From Butyrivibrio fibrisolvens 16/4 (GTDB lineage: Bacteria > Bacillota > Clostridia > Lachnospirales > Lachnospiraceae): a stretch of 64,000 bases of DNA. This document shows positions 1 through 9,055 of this stretch, piece by piece. The position numbers and the translations under genes are program-made. The stretch is taken from the NCBI GenBank assembly GCA_000209815.1, contig FP929036.1:1931906-1995905 (forward strand). The letters run 5' to 3'. Each line of letters starts with the position of its first letter. Positions within the stretch are counted from its first letter, which is position 1. The notes under the pieces were generated by a model. It was not told the DNA's origin and did no database searches. It saw nothing but the letters and a program-made list of their open reading frames with translations.

Positions 1-545
1 CCGATTGTAGATGCATCAGAAAGGTTCTTTAACATATTAACAAGTCCAACAAGGGTACCAATCATTCCCCATGCAGGTCCCATTTCACCCCATTTAGACC
101 AGAAATTAATTACTACTTTATGTCTGTCCTCAAGACAGCTCATATCTGTTTCCAAGATAGCTCTAACAAGTTCTGGATCAGTACCATCAACAACAAGATT
201 TATTCCTTTTTTTAGGAATTCATCTTCAATACTGTGGGCAGCTTCTTCAAGTGCAAGGATACCTTCCTTACGGGAAATATTTGCAAGATTTATAATATTT
301 CCAATAGTATCTGCTGCATTACCTACTGGAGGCTCCTTAATAGCTAGGGTAAGTCCTTTTAAACCTGCTACGAAATCAGGCATCTTATTACAAGCGATAC
401 ATGATGACAAAGAACCACCGATGGTGATAATAACGGATGGAACATCTATGAAGTTCGAAAGAGCTGCAACGCCTCCGGAAGATACGATACCGAAGATAAC
501 CATTACAACACCAAGGCCCAAGCCAATCAAAGAAGCTATATCCAA
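1..545 (-). CDS. motA: Flagellar motor stator protein MotA (partial, runs off left edge)
   Basis: MotA forms, with MotB, the inner-membrane proton-conducting stator that drives flagellar rotation. About 181 N-terminal residues are visible. They begin MDIASLIGLGLGVVMVIFG, a first membrane helix typical of MotA, and include the family-like segments GGSLSSCIA and WGEMGPAWGMIGTLVGLV; the gene is cut at ...DASTIG. I place the start at a TTG (543–545) because the product then begins exactly like other MotA proteins and GAGAG lies just upstream; a GTG four codons earlier (555–557) is possible but badly placed for its ribosome site. It follows flgE after a terminator and has its own promoter candidate, so it may form a separate transcription unit from the hook genes. 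Confidence 0.93.
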   Translation of the reverse strand, partial: MDIASLIGLGLGVVMVIFGIVSSGGVAALSNFIDVPSVIITIGGSLSSCIACNKMPDFVAGLKGLTLAIKEPPVGNAADTIGNIINLANISRKEGILALEEAAHSIEDEFLKKGINLVVDGTDPELVRAILETDMSCLEDRHKVVINFWSKWGEMGPAWGMIGTLVGLVNMLKNLSDASTI

Positions 546-646
546 AAACTCTCTCACCACCCCATCAAATAAATCTGTTTACATGTTTCAAATGTAAAAA
601 TCCAGAAAAATTTGTATAGAAATACTCGGTATACACTTTTGTGATT

Positions 647-675
647 ATTTTACTAGATTTGTACATTATTGTCTA
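647..675 (-). promoter_or_regulatory. SigA-type promoter candidate for motA
   Basis: On the minus strand TAGACA (670–675) is followed after exactly 17 nt by TAAAAT (647–652); each hexamer is one mismatch from consensus. It lies about 100 nt upstream of the motA start and downstream of the flgE terminator, which would let the stator genes be transcribed apart from the hook operon. Inferred from sequence only. Confidence 0.5.
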
Positions 676-778
676 CTTTTCTTAGGAAAATGGTCGCATA
701 TTATTGTGTAATTTTCGTGTCCAAACCACTATATATAGATTATTCACAGAATTTTTAGAATTTTATCGAAAATTTAGA

Positions 779-801
779 AAGAGAGGGTCAAGCCCTCTCT
801 T
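779..801 (-). terminator. Terminator after flgE
   Basis: A 9-bp perfect stem (AAGAGAGGG / CCCTCTCTT) with a 5-nt loop begins about 15 nt past the flgE stop. On the minus strand it is followed by TTCTAAATTTT, an imperfect U-rich tail. It probably ends or attenuates the hook operon before motA. Confidence 0.65.
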
Positions 802-816
802 CCAAAAAATCTAAGG

Positions 817-2565
817 TTATCTCTTCAAATTGATAAGTTCCTCAAGCATAGTGTCTGAAACCGTGATTATACGGGAATTTGCCTGGAAACCACGCTGTGT
901 TGTAATCATATCTGTGAACTCACTTGAAAGGTCTACATTGGCCATTTCCAGCTGACCTGTATTCATAGCTGAACCATCTGCTGAAATATCGATACCAATA
1001 CCATCAAATTCACCAGAGTTAAGTGTTGTATCGTAGCAGTTATCACCCTTCTCCTCAAGACCTGATGCATTAGCAAACTGAGCTACTGCGATCTGTCCTA
1101 AAAGAACTGTATTACCATTGCTATAAGATCCAAAAATCTTACCATCACTCTGAACTGAAAGACCTGTCATTGTACCAAGCTTCTTTCCTTCACCTCTCAT
1201 TGATGAGCCATCAGGAATACCACGGTTTGCAACTACAGTAGAAGTACCGCTATTGTCGTAGTTTAATAAAGCGCCAAGCTCTACTTCAATATTTGACATA
1301 GCTGCATTCTGCTCTGTTGTAGGATTTCTGTTAGGTCCAAGAAGCGATGCATTGAACATAAGTGTTGTGCCGCCATCGTTTCCTGCAGTAATAAGTGTAC
1401 CTTCTTTTGTATCAAACTGAAGACCATAATTTACTGTATCAAATGTAATCTGAAGTTCGCTTTTAACTGTTCCACTTGAAAGATTAAGTCCTGACCAGTC
1501 AATAGTGTTAAGATTCTTTAAATCGTCTGTAGCCACACCAAAAAGCTTTGTAAGTGAAACATCGCCGATTTGGTTAGTTGCCTCATCATAAGTGAGAACT
1601 GTACCATCAGAAAGCTTTGTTAACATAAGCTCTCCGGCTGTTGTGGTAGCCTTTGATAACAAATACTTTTCGTTTGTTGCAGTGTCTGTGTATACCCATC
1701 CACCAGTACCAGTACCATTTGCCACTGTACTGTCATAGGTTACGTTTGAAGAGAAATTATAGGTCTTTGTAGTTGTTCCAGCAGCACCGAAAATTTTATC
1801 AAGTGTGTTATCTGGAGATGCTGCAAGGTACTCTGCAAGCTTATCTACGTTATCCTGATCAAATACGTTTGTAAGCTCGATAGAATACTTACCTGTTGTG
1901 CCATCAACCTTCTTGATAGAGAATTTTGCATTATATGCATATCCTAAATTATCGTAGAAAGTAAATGAACGAACGTAACCGCCAGTACTTTCAAACTGAC
2001 TATCATTCTTATCGATAACGCCAGCGAAATTAGCAGCTGTTGTTGCCTCAGGAGCTGAGGTAAGGTTTTCCGCTCTCATAACTCTAAGAGGTGAAACAGT
2101 ATCCTTAATGATATTTGAAGGATCATCTGCATCAACCTGCCATCCCATTACAAGATATCCAGTTGTAGTCATTGCAAGGTTACCGTTTCCATCAATGTAG
2201 AAGGAACCAGCTCTTGTAAATAAGTTCTGGGAACCGTTGCTAACGATAAAGAAATTTGTAGAATTAGCGTCTGTAAGTCTGATATCAAGGGCATCACCAG
2301 TAGACTGAGCAGCACCTGCTGATGTAATGGAAACCTTTGTAGCACCATTAGTAACACCAAGACCTATCTGCTTAGCATTTGTACCACCACGAGTAGCTGT
2401 GGCGCCTGAAGCCTGCTGTGTTGTCTGGTACATAATATCAGAAAAAGTTGTTGCTGAAGATTTAAAAGCAACTGTATTTACGTTAGAGATGTTATTACCA
2501 ATAACATCCATCTTTGTCTGGTGAGTCTTAAGACCTGCTACACCAGAGAAAAGTGATCTCATCAT
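817..2565 (-). CDS. flgE: Flagellar hook protein FlgE
   Basis: This is the structural subunit of the flagellar hook, exported by the flagellar type III system. The 582-aa product has the N-terminal rod/hook signature MRSLFSGVAGL...MDVIGNNISNVNT (residues 2–31), needed for export and coiled-coil packing. It also has the FlgE-type C-terminus ...MANVDLSSEFTDMITTQRGFQANSRIITVSDTMLEELINLKR. The long central region (about 90–480) is the variable surface-exposed hook domain and is larger than in enteric FlgE (about 400 aa). The start has two adjacent ATGs behind GGAGG; the first gives 10-nt spacing. It is the last gene of the hook operon, followed by a hairpin terminator. Confidence 0.96.
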   Translation of the reverse strand: MMRSLFSGVAGLKTHQTKMDVIGNNISNVNTVAFKSSATTFSDIMYQTTQQASGATATRGGTNAKQIGLGVTNGATKVSITSAGAAQSTGDALDIRLTDANSTNFFIVSNGSQNLFTRAGSFYIDGNGNLAMTTTGYLVMGWQVDADDPSNIIKDTVSPLRVMRAENLTSAPEATTAANFAGVIDKNDSQFESTGGYVRSFTFYDNLGYAYNAKFSIKKVDGTTGKYSIELTNVFDQDNVDKLAEYLAASPDNTLDKIFGAAGTTTKTYNFSSNVTYDSTVANGTGTGGWVYTDTATNEKYLLSKATTTAGELMLTKLSDGTVLTYDEATNQIGDVSLTKLFGVATDDLKNLNTIDWSGLNLSSGTVKSELQITFDTVNYGLQFDTKEGTLITAGNDGGTTLMFNASLLGPNRNPTTEQNAAMSNIEVELGALLNYDNSGTSTVVANRGIPDGSSMRGEGKKLGTMTGLSVQSDGKIFGSYSNGNTVLLGQIAVAQFANASGLEEKGDNCYDTTLNSGEFDGIGIDISADGSAMNTGQLEMANVDLSSEFTDMITTQRGFQANSRIITVSDTMLEELINLKR

Positions 2566-2692
2566 AACTAAATGACCTCCTCATTGGCATCAAAGAAAGA
2601 CCCTTTTAAGGCATCTTTAATGCAGACTTAATTGAGGGTGATCTGTCTGTCGCATCTGTCAGTCCGCGATATTTAGCTTCCATAAGGTCCAG

Positions 2693-3100
2693 CTAAACTA
2701 TAACAGCACCATCAATATTTGTAAAAATGTTCTCATCTGATTCAGTCTGATCCATAGCTGTAACTACGGTTTGGTTTGGTACATTAACGATGAATGCTAA
2801 TGTATCAACTAAAACAAGCGAATCAGTAATCCCTTTTTCAGATGCTTTCATAACACCTTCTTCTAGTCTTTGGGATTGCTCTTTTGTAAGTTCGATATTT
2901 CTGTCGTCAAGCCTTTGTGTTGCGTGCTTGGAAAATTTAAGCTCTGATGTGCTTTGAAGCTTCTGCTTGAATATTTCTTCAAAAGACTGTCCCTTTAAAG
3001 TACCAAGCGGTCTTGACTCAGCGGCTGGATTCAAATAGGTTCCAGCTACCTTCTCGATGGAGGTAAAGTTTGGATTAATATTTATATTGTTCATATCCAC
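2693..3100 (-). CDS. Flagellar operon protein, TIGR02530-type
   Basis: A 135-aa protein between flgD and flgE, the usual place for the TIGR02530 flagellar operon family. Its core, LKFSKHATQRLDDRNIELT (about residues 54–72), matches that family's hallmark SKHAxxRLxxRxI. It is followed by a helix-rich region and the strand-rich DSLVLVDTLAFIVNVPNQTVVTAMD. The molecular role is not established; the position suggests hook assembly. It starts 3 nt after the flgD stop, so translation is probably coupled. The 127-nt gap to flgE holds only the flgE ribosome site as far as I can see. Confidence 0.85.
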   Translation of the reverse strand: MDMNNININPNFTSIEKVAGTYLNPAAESRPLGTLKGQSFEEIFKQKLQSTSELKFSKHATQRLDDRNIELTKEQSQRLEEGVMKASEKGITDSLVLVDTLAFIVNVPNQTVVTAMDQTESDENIFTNIDGAVIV

Positions 3101-3103
3101 CTC

Positions 3104-3925
3104 CTAGACTCCCTCTACGTTAGTCTCCTGTTCCTTATCATCTGTGATTTTTGTTTCTTCTGTTGCTTCCACTGCTGGATTTGCTGTAGTCTCTTCAGTA
3201 GTTGTCTCTGCGTCTTTCTTAGCTTCTGCTTCAGCAGCTTCCTTAGCCTTTTTTGCTTCCTCTCTTGCCTTTGCAAGTTCATCAAATCTTGCTGCAATCT
3301 TTGTAAGATTTTCTTTAACTTCATCTTTAAGGAAGCTTTGTGTGTAATTATCCATTGAATTGAAGATAGTTACAGCCTCTGTAATTTCCTTCTCATTACC
3401 AAGTGTTACATTCTCTAGAGTTGGAAGTTTGTTGTATGCATCGTTGAATGCCTCGATCATAACAACTGCTCCATAGTAGGCTTCATCTACTACAGATTCA
3501 ATATCATCTACCTTGTAGTTCTTTTCGTTTACATTGACGTACATTGTACCGTCATCATCCTGTGAAACGAAATTAACTTTTCCGCGAACCTCTTTGTTAT
3601 TGTCGTTAATAACAACATATTTACCAACAAGACTGTTTGCTTCAATTGTTGCCATATCATTCTGTACCGACTGAATTGCTTCAATCTGTGTAAATGATGC
3701 AAGCTGTGCAACATACTGTCCGTTATCTGTTGGTTCCAGTGGGTCCTGATACTGCATTTCAGCTACTAAAAGCTGTAAGAACATTTCCTGATTGTACTGA
3801 GTTCCCTTACTTTCTGCAGTTTTTGAAGTAGATGTTGTACTGTTAGATTTTGTAGCTTCCTGAGATGCGGCTGTCTTTTTATATGCACCGTCATTGACTG
3901 CGCCAACTAATAATGATTCCGCCAT
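3104..3925 (-). CDS. flgD: Flagellar hook capping/scaffold protein FlgD
   Basis: FlgD caps the growing hook and guides FlgE polymerisation. The family hallmark sits at residues 42–90: QYNQEMFLQLLVAEMQYQDP, then LEPTDNGQYVAQLASFTQIEAIQ. A Tudor-like segment follows (GKYVVINDNNKEVRGKVNFVS). The C-terminal ~85 residues are unusual, a highly charged Lys/Glu/Ala stretch ending in a Thr/Glu-rich acidic tail instead of the FnIII-like domain of enteric FlgD. GGAGG precedes the ATG. It is co-transcribed with fliK upstream and the TIGR02530 gene downstream. Confidence 0.94.
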   Translation of the reverse strand: MAESLLVGAVNDGAYKKTAASQEATKSNSTTSTSKTAESKGTQYNQEMFLQLLVAEMQYQDPLEPTDNGQYVAQLASFTQIEAIQSVQNDMATIEANSLVGKYVVINDNNKEVRGKVNFVSQDDDGTMYVNVNEKNYKVDDIESVVDEAYYGAVVMIEAFNDAYNKLPTLENVTLGNEKEITEAVTIFNSMDNYTQSFLKDEVKENLTKIAARFDELAKAREEAKKAKEAAEAEAKKDAETTTEETTANPAVEATEETKITDDKEQETNVEGV

Positions 3926-3947
3926 CTAACTCCTCCTAACTAAAAAC

Positions 3948-5416
3948 CTAGGCCATAAAATCTAATGTGCCTCCATTGTCTTTCATCATCTGAGCTATCA
4001 GCATATCCTCATCAGACATCAATCCTGTAAGTTCATCAAGACTGTTAAGATTGATTCTGGAATTACGTTTTGCTGACTGCTTTGATGCCTGCTCCTGATT
4101 ACTAGAATTATCTCTAGCGTTTTCATCAAGATTTCTTTCGAACTCGTGGGCTCCAACAGAAACCTCAATTGATGTAACCTTTGTATTACTTTGGTTCATC
4201 TCAGTTCTAAGAGATGCCATCTGATTTTCAAGAGCTTGTTTTACTGCATCGTTTTCTGTAAAAATCTTTGCTGTAATCTCGTCGCCCTTTTGAGTAACCT
4301 GAAGGAAAATTTTTCCAAGTCCTTCTGGATTTAGTGTCATTTCCATTGTGGTTGCCTCTGAATCTGTCATCACCTTGGCCTGCTCTATCAGCTGGTTTGC
4401 AATATCTTCTGCCTTAACAGTTTCTCCTGTTGGAAGTGTTACCACTGATGTTTCAGGAGTGAACTGAATTTCATTATTTTGCTGAGCAAAAATCATATTT
4501 TCGCCTCGGCTAACAAAGGATTCATTCTGGGCTTTCTCAGGCATTTTGAAATTATCCTGACTGTCTTCCTTTTTTCACTTTCGGTATCTGGATTCTGCTG
4601 TTTGATTTCTGTAACAACAGGCTTAATGTCTTCCTCGGCCTCCATAGCTACTACATTTTCCTTTTCTACTACAGCCTCCTGTTTTACAGCTGTATTAGAA
4701 TTCTCCTGAATTATAGGAGCTAAAGATTCCTGATTATCAGTCTGTACTTCTTCAGTAACAACCTGTCCTTTTGTTTCAAAAGTTTCAGGTATTATATCAG
4801 CTTCAGGTATTTCTGATACCTCTGCTAAATCAACCTGTTCTTTTGCAACCTGTTCAACCAGATCTTTTAATTGAATAAAGGAATTGTTTGTCTCTTCAAA
4901 TAGCTGGTTTGTAAGCTCTGTTACCTTATCCAAAATTCCTGCAAAATCATCACTTAACACAAGAGAAATAGATTCGGTCTCCCCTGTTAGCTCTGATACA
5001 AGTTGTGCCAGACTCTGTGGATTAAGAAGATCAATAAAGGTTAGCCCAAGGTTTTCCATAGCCTGCTGAATGTCTTCATCGGTCACATCCAGTTGGTCTT
5101 TGATTACTTCCTTGACTTCCTCTACTACCGCCTCAACCTTTTCTACAACCTGTGGATACGCTTCCTGTGGCTTTGATTCCTGATTAACACTTATGCCCTC
5201 CTTTGGAGTATCTACTCCTCGGGTCTTAATGTTTGTTTTTGACTCAGGAACTGTAGAATTCTTGTTTGGGTCTACACTAGGAACTTTGTTAGCAACGTTA
5301 ATTAAGGTCTTTTCAAATAAACCATTCTGGGACTGAGCTGTAGTCTTGTCAGATGTTACAGAAACGTCCACCTGGCTTACCTGAACCAGCAAGTTAGTAA
5401 CATTGCTACTAGTCAT
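3948..5416 (-). CDS. fliK: Hook-length control protein FliK (frameshifted in this sequence)
   Basis: FliK measures hook length and switches the export apparatus from rod/hook to filament substrates. The N-terminal part (from 5416) is a low-complexity Gln/Glu/Val-rich ruler. The C-terminal part (to 3948) carries the Flg_hook domain, with MTLNPEGLGKIFLQVTQKGD and the helix QALENQMASLRTEM. The two are in different frames. At the T6 tract 4570–4575 (A6 in the mRNA) one extra base joins them through ESEKKEDSQDNFKMPEKAQ, giving about 489 aa. The C-terminal domain is intact and conserved, so I read this as a sequencing deletion, not a dead gene. It lies between the MotE-like gene and flgD, the normal place. 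Confidence 0.88.
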
Positions 5417-5472
5417 GTAATCCCTCCTTTCGCACTATTTTGTTTTCAAGGTGCTATAAAACGTATTTATGA

Positions 5473-6362
5473 TTAAGGTTCCATCATTTTTGTAAGTATT
5501 GCTGCATTTTCCTTATCCATAGCCTCCAAGATGGATGAACGAGTGCTTGCATCCATAGCCTGAAGAATTTCACAAACAAGGTCAAAATCATCTGTCATAG
5601 TATCAAAAATTGCCGCTGCATTTTTAGCCTTCATACTTGTGTAAGTCTTTACGTAATCTTCGATTTCCTTGTCTGTTTGAAGCTGTGAAACCACCTGCTT
5701 ATAAATAGCGGCAGCGTTTTCAGCTTCAATGGATTCATAATACGTCTTATATTCATTTATATCGGGCGCATTATCGGAAAAAACAACCTCCTCGTAAAAT
5801 TTTTCCTTAGTTTCTTCAAAAGTTGCTTCGTTAGCTTTGTATTCTGCAAGCTCAGCAGCGGCCGTTTCCAGTTCTGCTATATAATCAGCGTTAGAGCTAC
5901 CGGCATTTTTCAGCTCCTCCACCTCTTTTTCGAGCTCTTTTATTCTCTCAATTGCCTGCTCAACAGTCTCATACTGAGCATATGGATTATCCTCTTCTTC
6001 CACAGGCAAATATTCCTCTATACCAGGTAAAATCTGATTAACGTATGGCACATCTTTTAATACAGGGAAAAGCACAGTGGAACCAAAACCGCCCACATCC
6101 ATCTTTACAAGGAAGGCAAAAATAACAAGCCAAATAAGCAGAATCAAAAGCACAACAAAAGCCATTATGATGCCACCGCCTATACCTAATCTTTCCTCGT
6201 CCTCAGGCAGTACCTCACCATTTTTTTAGCTTCCTTGCGTCGTTCTTTTTCCGCCTTTTTAGCCTCTTTTTTTGCTTCCTTTTCAGCCTTCTTATCGGCT
6301 TTTTCCTGCTCTTTGTCTACTGCAGGTTCTTCTGTTGCCTGTGTTTCTGCTACATCTGCCAT
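5473..6362 (-). CDS. MotE/YlxF-like flagellar operon protein with MgtE-N type C-terminus (frameshifted)
   Basis: Reconstructed product of about 296 aa. It has a Lys/Glu/Ala-rich cytoplasmic N-terminus starting MADVAETQATEEPAVDKEQE, then one membrane helix (AFVVLLILLIWLVIFAFLV), a coiled coil (IERIKELEKEVEELK) and a C-terminal repeat like the MgtE intracellular N domain (NAAAIFDTMTDDFDLVCEIL...NAAILTKMM). Homologues between fliJ and fliK (YlxF in Bacillus, MotE in Campylobacter) are linked to the motor or its assembly; the role here is inferred. The frame breaks at T7 6221–6227, and one added base gives the continuous EAKKNGEVLPEDEERLGIGGG. The ATG at 6360–6362 lies 3 nt after fliJ. Confidence 0.8.
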
Positions 6363-6365
6363 AAC

Positions 6366-6821
6366 TTACTCATCCTCTTTTTCATTGTTAAAATATGTGT
6401 AACTTACCAACTCATCTGTAATTTTACTTTCCTCATGGTCAAGCTCGTCTAAAAAATCTTCAAATGCATGCTCTCGTAGCTTTTCATGCATTTTTCGTTC
6501 CATCATAACAGTATTCAGTCTGTTTCTAGCCGCTTCCATAGCCTTTTTCGCCTTGGAAACCTCAATCATCTGATCCCTAAGAGCCACCTTCATGGAGGTG
6601 ATTGCACTTTTGCAGGTTTTAATGGCCTTGATATCTATCTTTCCTACAGAAAGCTCCTTGAGCCTTCTTTCGTACCCAGCCTGTTTTATTATTAACTGTC
6701 TAAGCTTGTCCTGCTCCTCATTAAACCTGGCGGTAGCCATTCCAAAATTGGCCTTTTCCTGCTCTTCAATCTTCTGCTTTAGTTCCAGGATATTTTGCAT
6801 TCGATATACAAATTTAGCCAA
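6366..6821 (-). CDS. fliJ: Flagellar export chaperone/ATPase stalk protein FliJ
   Basis: FliJ is the small coiled-coil protein that sits in the FliI hexamer and links it to the export gate. The 151-aa, almost entirely helical product begins MAKFVYRMQNILELKQKIEEQEK, typical for FliJ, with heptad-rich Lys/Glu/Arg sequence throughout. The start is a TTG (6819–6821) preceded by AGAGGTG; no in-frame ATG gives a typical N-terminus. It follows fliI by 13 nt and its stop is 3 nt before the MotE-like gene. Confidence 0.88.
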   Translation of the reverse strand: MAKFVYRMQNILELKQKIEEQEKANFGMATARFNEEQDKLRQLIIKQAGYERRLKELSVGKIDIKAIKTCKSAITSMKVALRDQMIEVSKAKKAMEAARNRLNTVMMERKMHEKLREHAFEDFLDELDHEESKITDELVSYTYFNNEKEDE

Positions 6822-6834
6822 ATAGCATCACCTC

Positions 6835-8144
6835 TTAATCTGCAAAAATAGCCGTCATAAGCTCCAAGATTTCATCATAGTCAAATTTATCATGAGTCTG
6901 CTGAAGCAAAAATTCATTTACTGCATCAATTTTTTAATAGCATAATCTATAGACTTGTTTGAGCCGTTTTTATATGCACCAATATTAATCAAATCCTCTG
7001 CTTCCTGATATGTAGCAAGTACATTCTTTAGCTTTCCTGCAATAGCTTTGTGCTCTGGAGTTGCCACTGCAGACATAACTCTGGAAATAGACTGTAAAAC
7101 ATCAATAGCCGGATAATGATTCTTCTGGGCTAATTTACGATTTAATACAATATGACCGTCCAAAATAGAACGTGCTGTATCAGTAATTGGCTCGTTAAAA
7201 TCATCACCATCAACAAGTACTGTGTATAGTCCTGTAATGGAGCCTACTGCAGCATTACCTGCTCTCTCCAAAAGACGTGGCATCTCGGAATAAACTGAAG
7301 GTGGATAGCCTCTTGTAACTGGTGGCTCACCAGATGCCAAGCCTATCTCTCTTTGAGCCATAGAAAAACGTGTCAGAGAATCCATCATCAAAAGCACATC
7401 CTTTCCCTGATCTCTAAAATATTCTGCTATGGCAGTGGCTGTAAGAGCCGCCTTTTTTCTGATAAGGGCAGGCTTGTCTGATGTGGCACAAACTACTACA
7501 GACCGGGCCATACCTTCTGGGCCCAAATCGTTTTCAACGAATTCACGAACCTCACGACCACGCTCGCCAATAAGAGCAATAACATTAACCTGAGCCTTAG
7601 TATTTCTGGCAAACATACCCATAAGAGTAGATTTTCCTACGCCAGAACCGGCAAAGATTCCAATTCTTTGTCCCTTTCCTACAGTAATAAGTCCATCTAC
7701 AGCCTTTACCCCAAGGGAAAGAGGCTCTTTGATGATTACACGTGCCATAGGGTCTGGTGGGTCAGCCTCTGCAGGATATTCAACCAAATCTTCAAAATCT
7801 GATAAATCATCCACATCTGAAGGCACACCAAGTCCATCTACCAGATGTCCCAAAAGCTGGTCGCCTACAGCTACGCCAAGAGGATGTTTAGTATTTTCAA
7901 CCATACAGCCAACGCCAATGCCTTCCACGTTCTCATAAGGCATCAAAAGCAGACGCTTGTCTTTAAATCCGACAACCTCTGCTTTAATTCTCTGTTCAGA
8001 GCCTTCTACGATTATTTCACAAAGGTCTCGTAGCTTGGCCTCTGGTCCCACTGATTCAATTGTAAGTCCAACTACCTTTACAACCTTGCCAAGAGATTTA
8101 AAGTAATCCTTCTCAGTCAGCTGCATCAATAATCCCTGGTCCAC
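6835..8144 (-). CDS. fliI: Flagellar export ATPase FliI (frameshifted near the 3' end)
   Basis: FliI is the type III export ATPase, related to F1-beta, that energises delivery of rod, hook and filament subunits. Walker A is AGSGVGKST (about 165–173). Other family segments are LIGERGREVREF, the Walker B-like DVLLMMDSLTRFSMAQREIGLASGEPP and RGYPPSVYSEMPRLLERAG. The frame stops early after AIKKLMQ; one base added in T6 6930–6935 restores ...AIKKIDAVNEFLLQQTHD...TAIFAD, the expected C-terminus, for about 436 aa. The start is a GTG directly after AGGAGG; an ATG six codons in is an alternative. It begins 8 nt after fliH. Confidence 0.94.
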
Positions 8145-8152
8145 TTAGCCTC

Positions 8153-9055
8153 CTAACTTAGGGCTTTTATTTCCCTGATAAGATTATCTAATTCCGTATC
8201 AATACTACAATCAAAAATGCCACCATCTGTCTCGATGATACATTGGCTCTCGTTTAAAAGCGGGTCTGCAATAATATCCAAGCCCACTTCAGCACCTATT
8301 TTTCCTTGAATTTCTTCCTTCTTACTCTTTATAAATTCCGCATTGGCATCACTTACCTTTATTTGCATCTGGCCAGTGCGCTCAATTTTCATTATGCAGT
8401 GGTCCAAAAGATGATAAATCACATCCTTTTTGCCAGAAAGCTCTGCCGCAAAAACGTGTTCAAAAACAGGCAAACACATTTCCACAATCTCTCTTTCCAT
8501 TTCCATCTGCTTTTCCATATATTCGTTTTCTATGCGCTGGATTTGGGATTGCATATTGTTTTGAGATTCCTGAAGCTCTAATGCTGCTCTTTGTGTCCCT
8601 TCATTGTAGCCTTCCTTCTCTCCGTCCTGCCTAGCCAGATTTTTCATGGCATCAGCATTAAGCTGTGCAGCATTTAAAATCTCCTCGGCCTGGGCATTGG
8701 CATCTGCAATTATCCGCTGAGCCTCCTCCTGTGCCTGAGCAATTATCTCTTCTCTTGCAGGTCCCGCATCATCAGGCTCCTCTTCCTGCATAATGGTATC
8801 TGCAAGCCCTAAAAACTCATCAGCATTCATACCTTCCGGTATTTCTGCACCAGACTCACGCATAGCTTCTAGACGACGTTCTCTTTCCTCCTCTAATAGC
8901 TTAGCCTTATAGGCCTTCTCCTGCTTTAGAATCAGCTCTTTTGCAAGAGCATTGGAGTCAATAACAATCTCATCTTTTTCTCCGGTTTCCTCATCTGGTA
9001 CATTAGGCACCACTAGACAACCATATATTACGTTGTTACTAGACAATGAGCTCAT
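8153..9055 (-). CDS. fliH: Flagellar assembly protein FliH
   Basis: FliH binds FliI and tethers the ATPase to the C-ring, regulating it. The 300-aa product has a charged N-terminal half (KAKLLEEERERRLEAMRESG), then an Ala/Gln-rich coiled coil (EEAQRIIADANAQAEEILNAAQLNADAMKN) like the stalk of ATPase b-subunits, and a C-terminal FliH/HrpE-type domain (PVFEHVFAAEL...IIADPLLNESQCIIETDGGIFDCSIDTELDNL). The E-T-D-x-G-x-x-D motif near the end is characteristic. It overlaps fliG by 17 nt, so translation is coupled. Confidence 0.92.
   Translation of the reverse strand: MSSLSSNNVIYGCLVVPNVPDEETGEKDEIVIDSNALAKELILKQEKAYKAKLLEEERERRLEAMRESGAEIPEGMNADEFLGLADTIMQEEEPDDAGPAREEIIAQAQEEAQRIIADANAQAEEILNAAQLNADAMKNLARQDGEKEGYNEGTQRAALELQESQNNMQSQIQRIENEYMEKQMEMEREIVEMCLPVFEHVFAAELSGKKDVIYHLLDHCIMKIERTGQMQIKVSDANAEFIKSKKEEIQGKIGAEVGLDIIADPLLNESQCIIETDGGIFDCSIDTELDNLIREIKALS

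Noticed and set aside
608-655. Sigma-28 flagellar promoter for motA
   Set aside because: A TAAA followed at about the right distance by ACCGAGTA is a poor match to GCCGATAA and has the wrong spacing. The SigA-type pair at 647–675 fits better.
750-774. CodY box upstream of motA
   Set aside because: AATTTTTAGAATTTT and the overlapping AATTTTATCGAAAATT resemble the consensus, but only at 12 of 15 or with an inserted base, in very AT-rich sequence. Not distinguishable from chance.
4570-4575. Programmed –1 frameshift in fliK
   Set aside because: The run A AAA AAG is in the wrong phase for tandem slippage from the upstream frame, no stimulatory hairpin is obvious, and many unrelated genes in the window show the same homopolymer defect.
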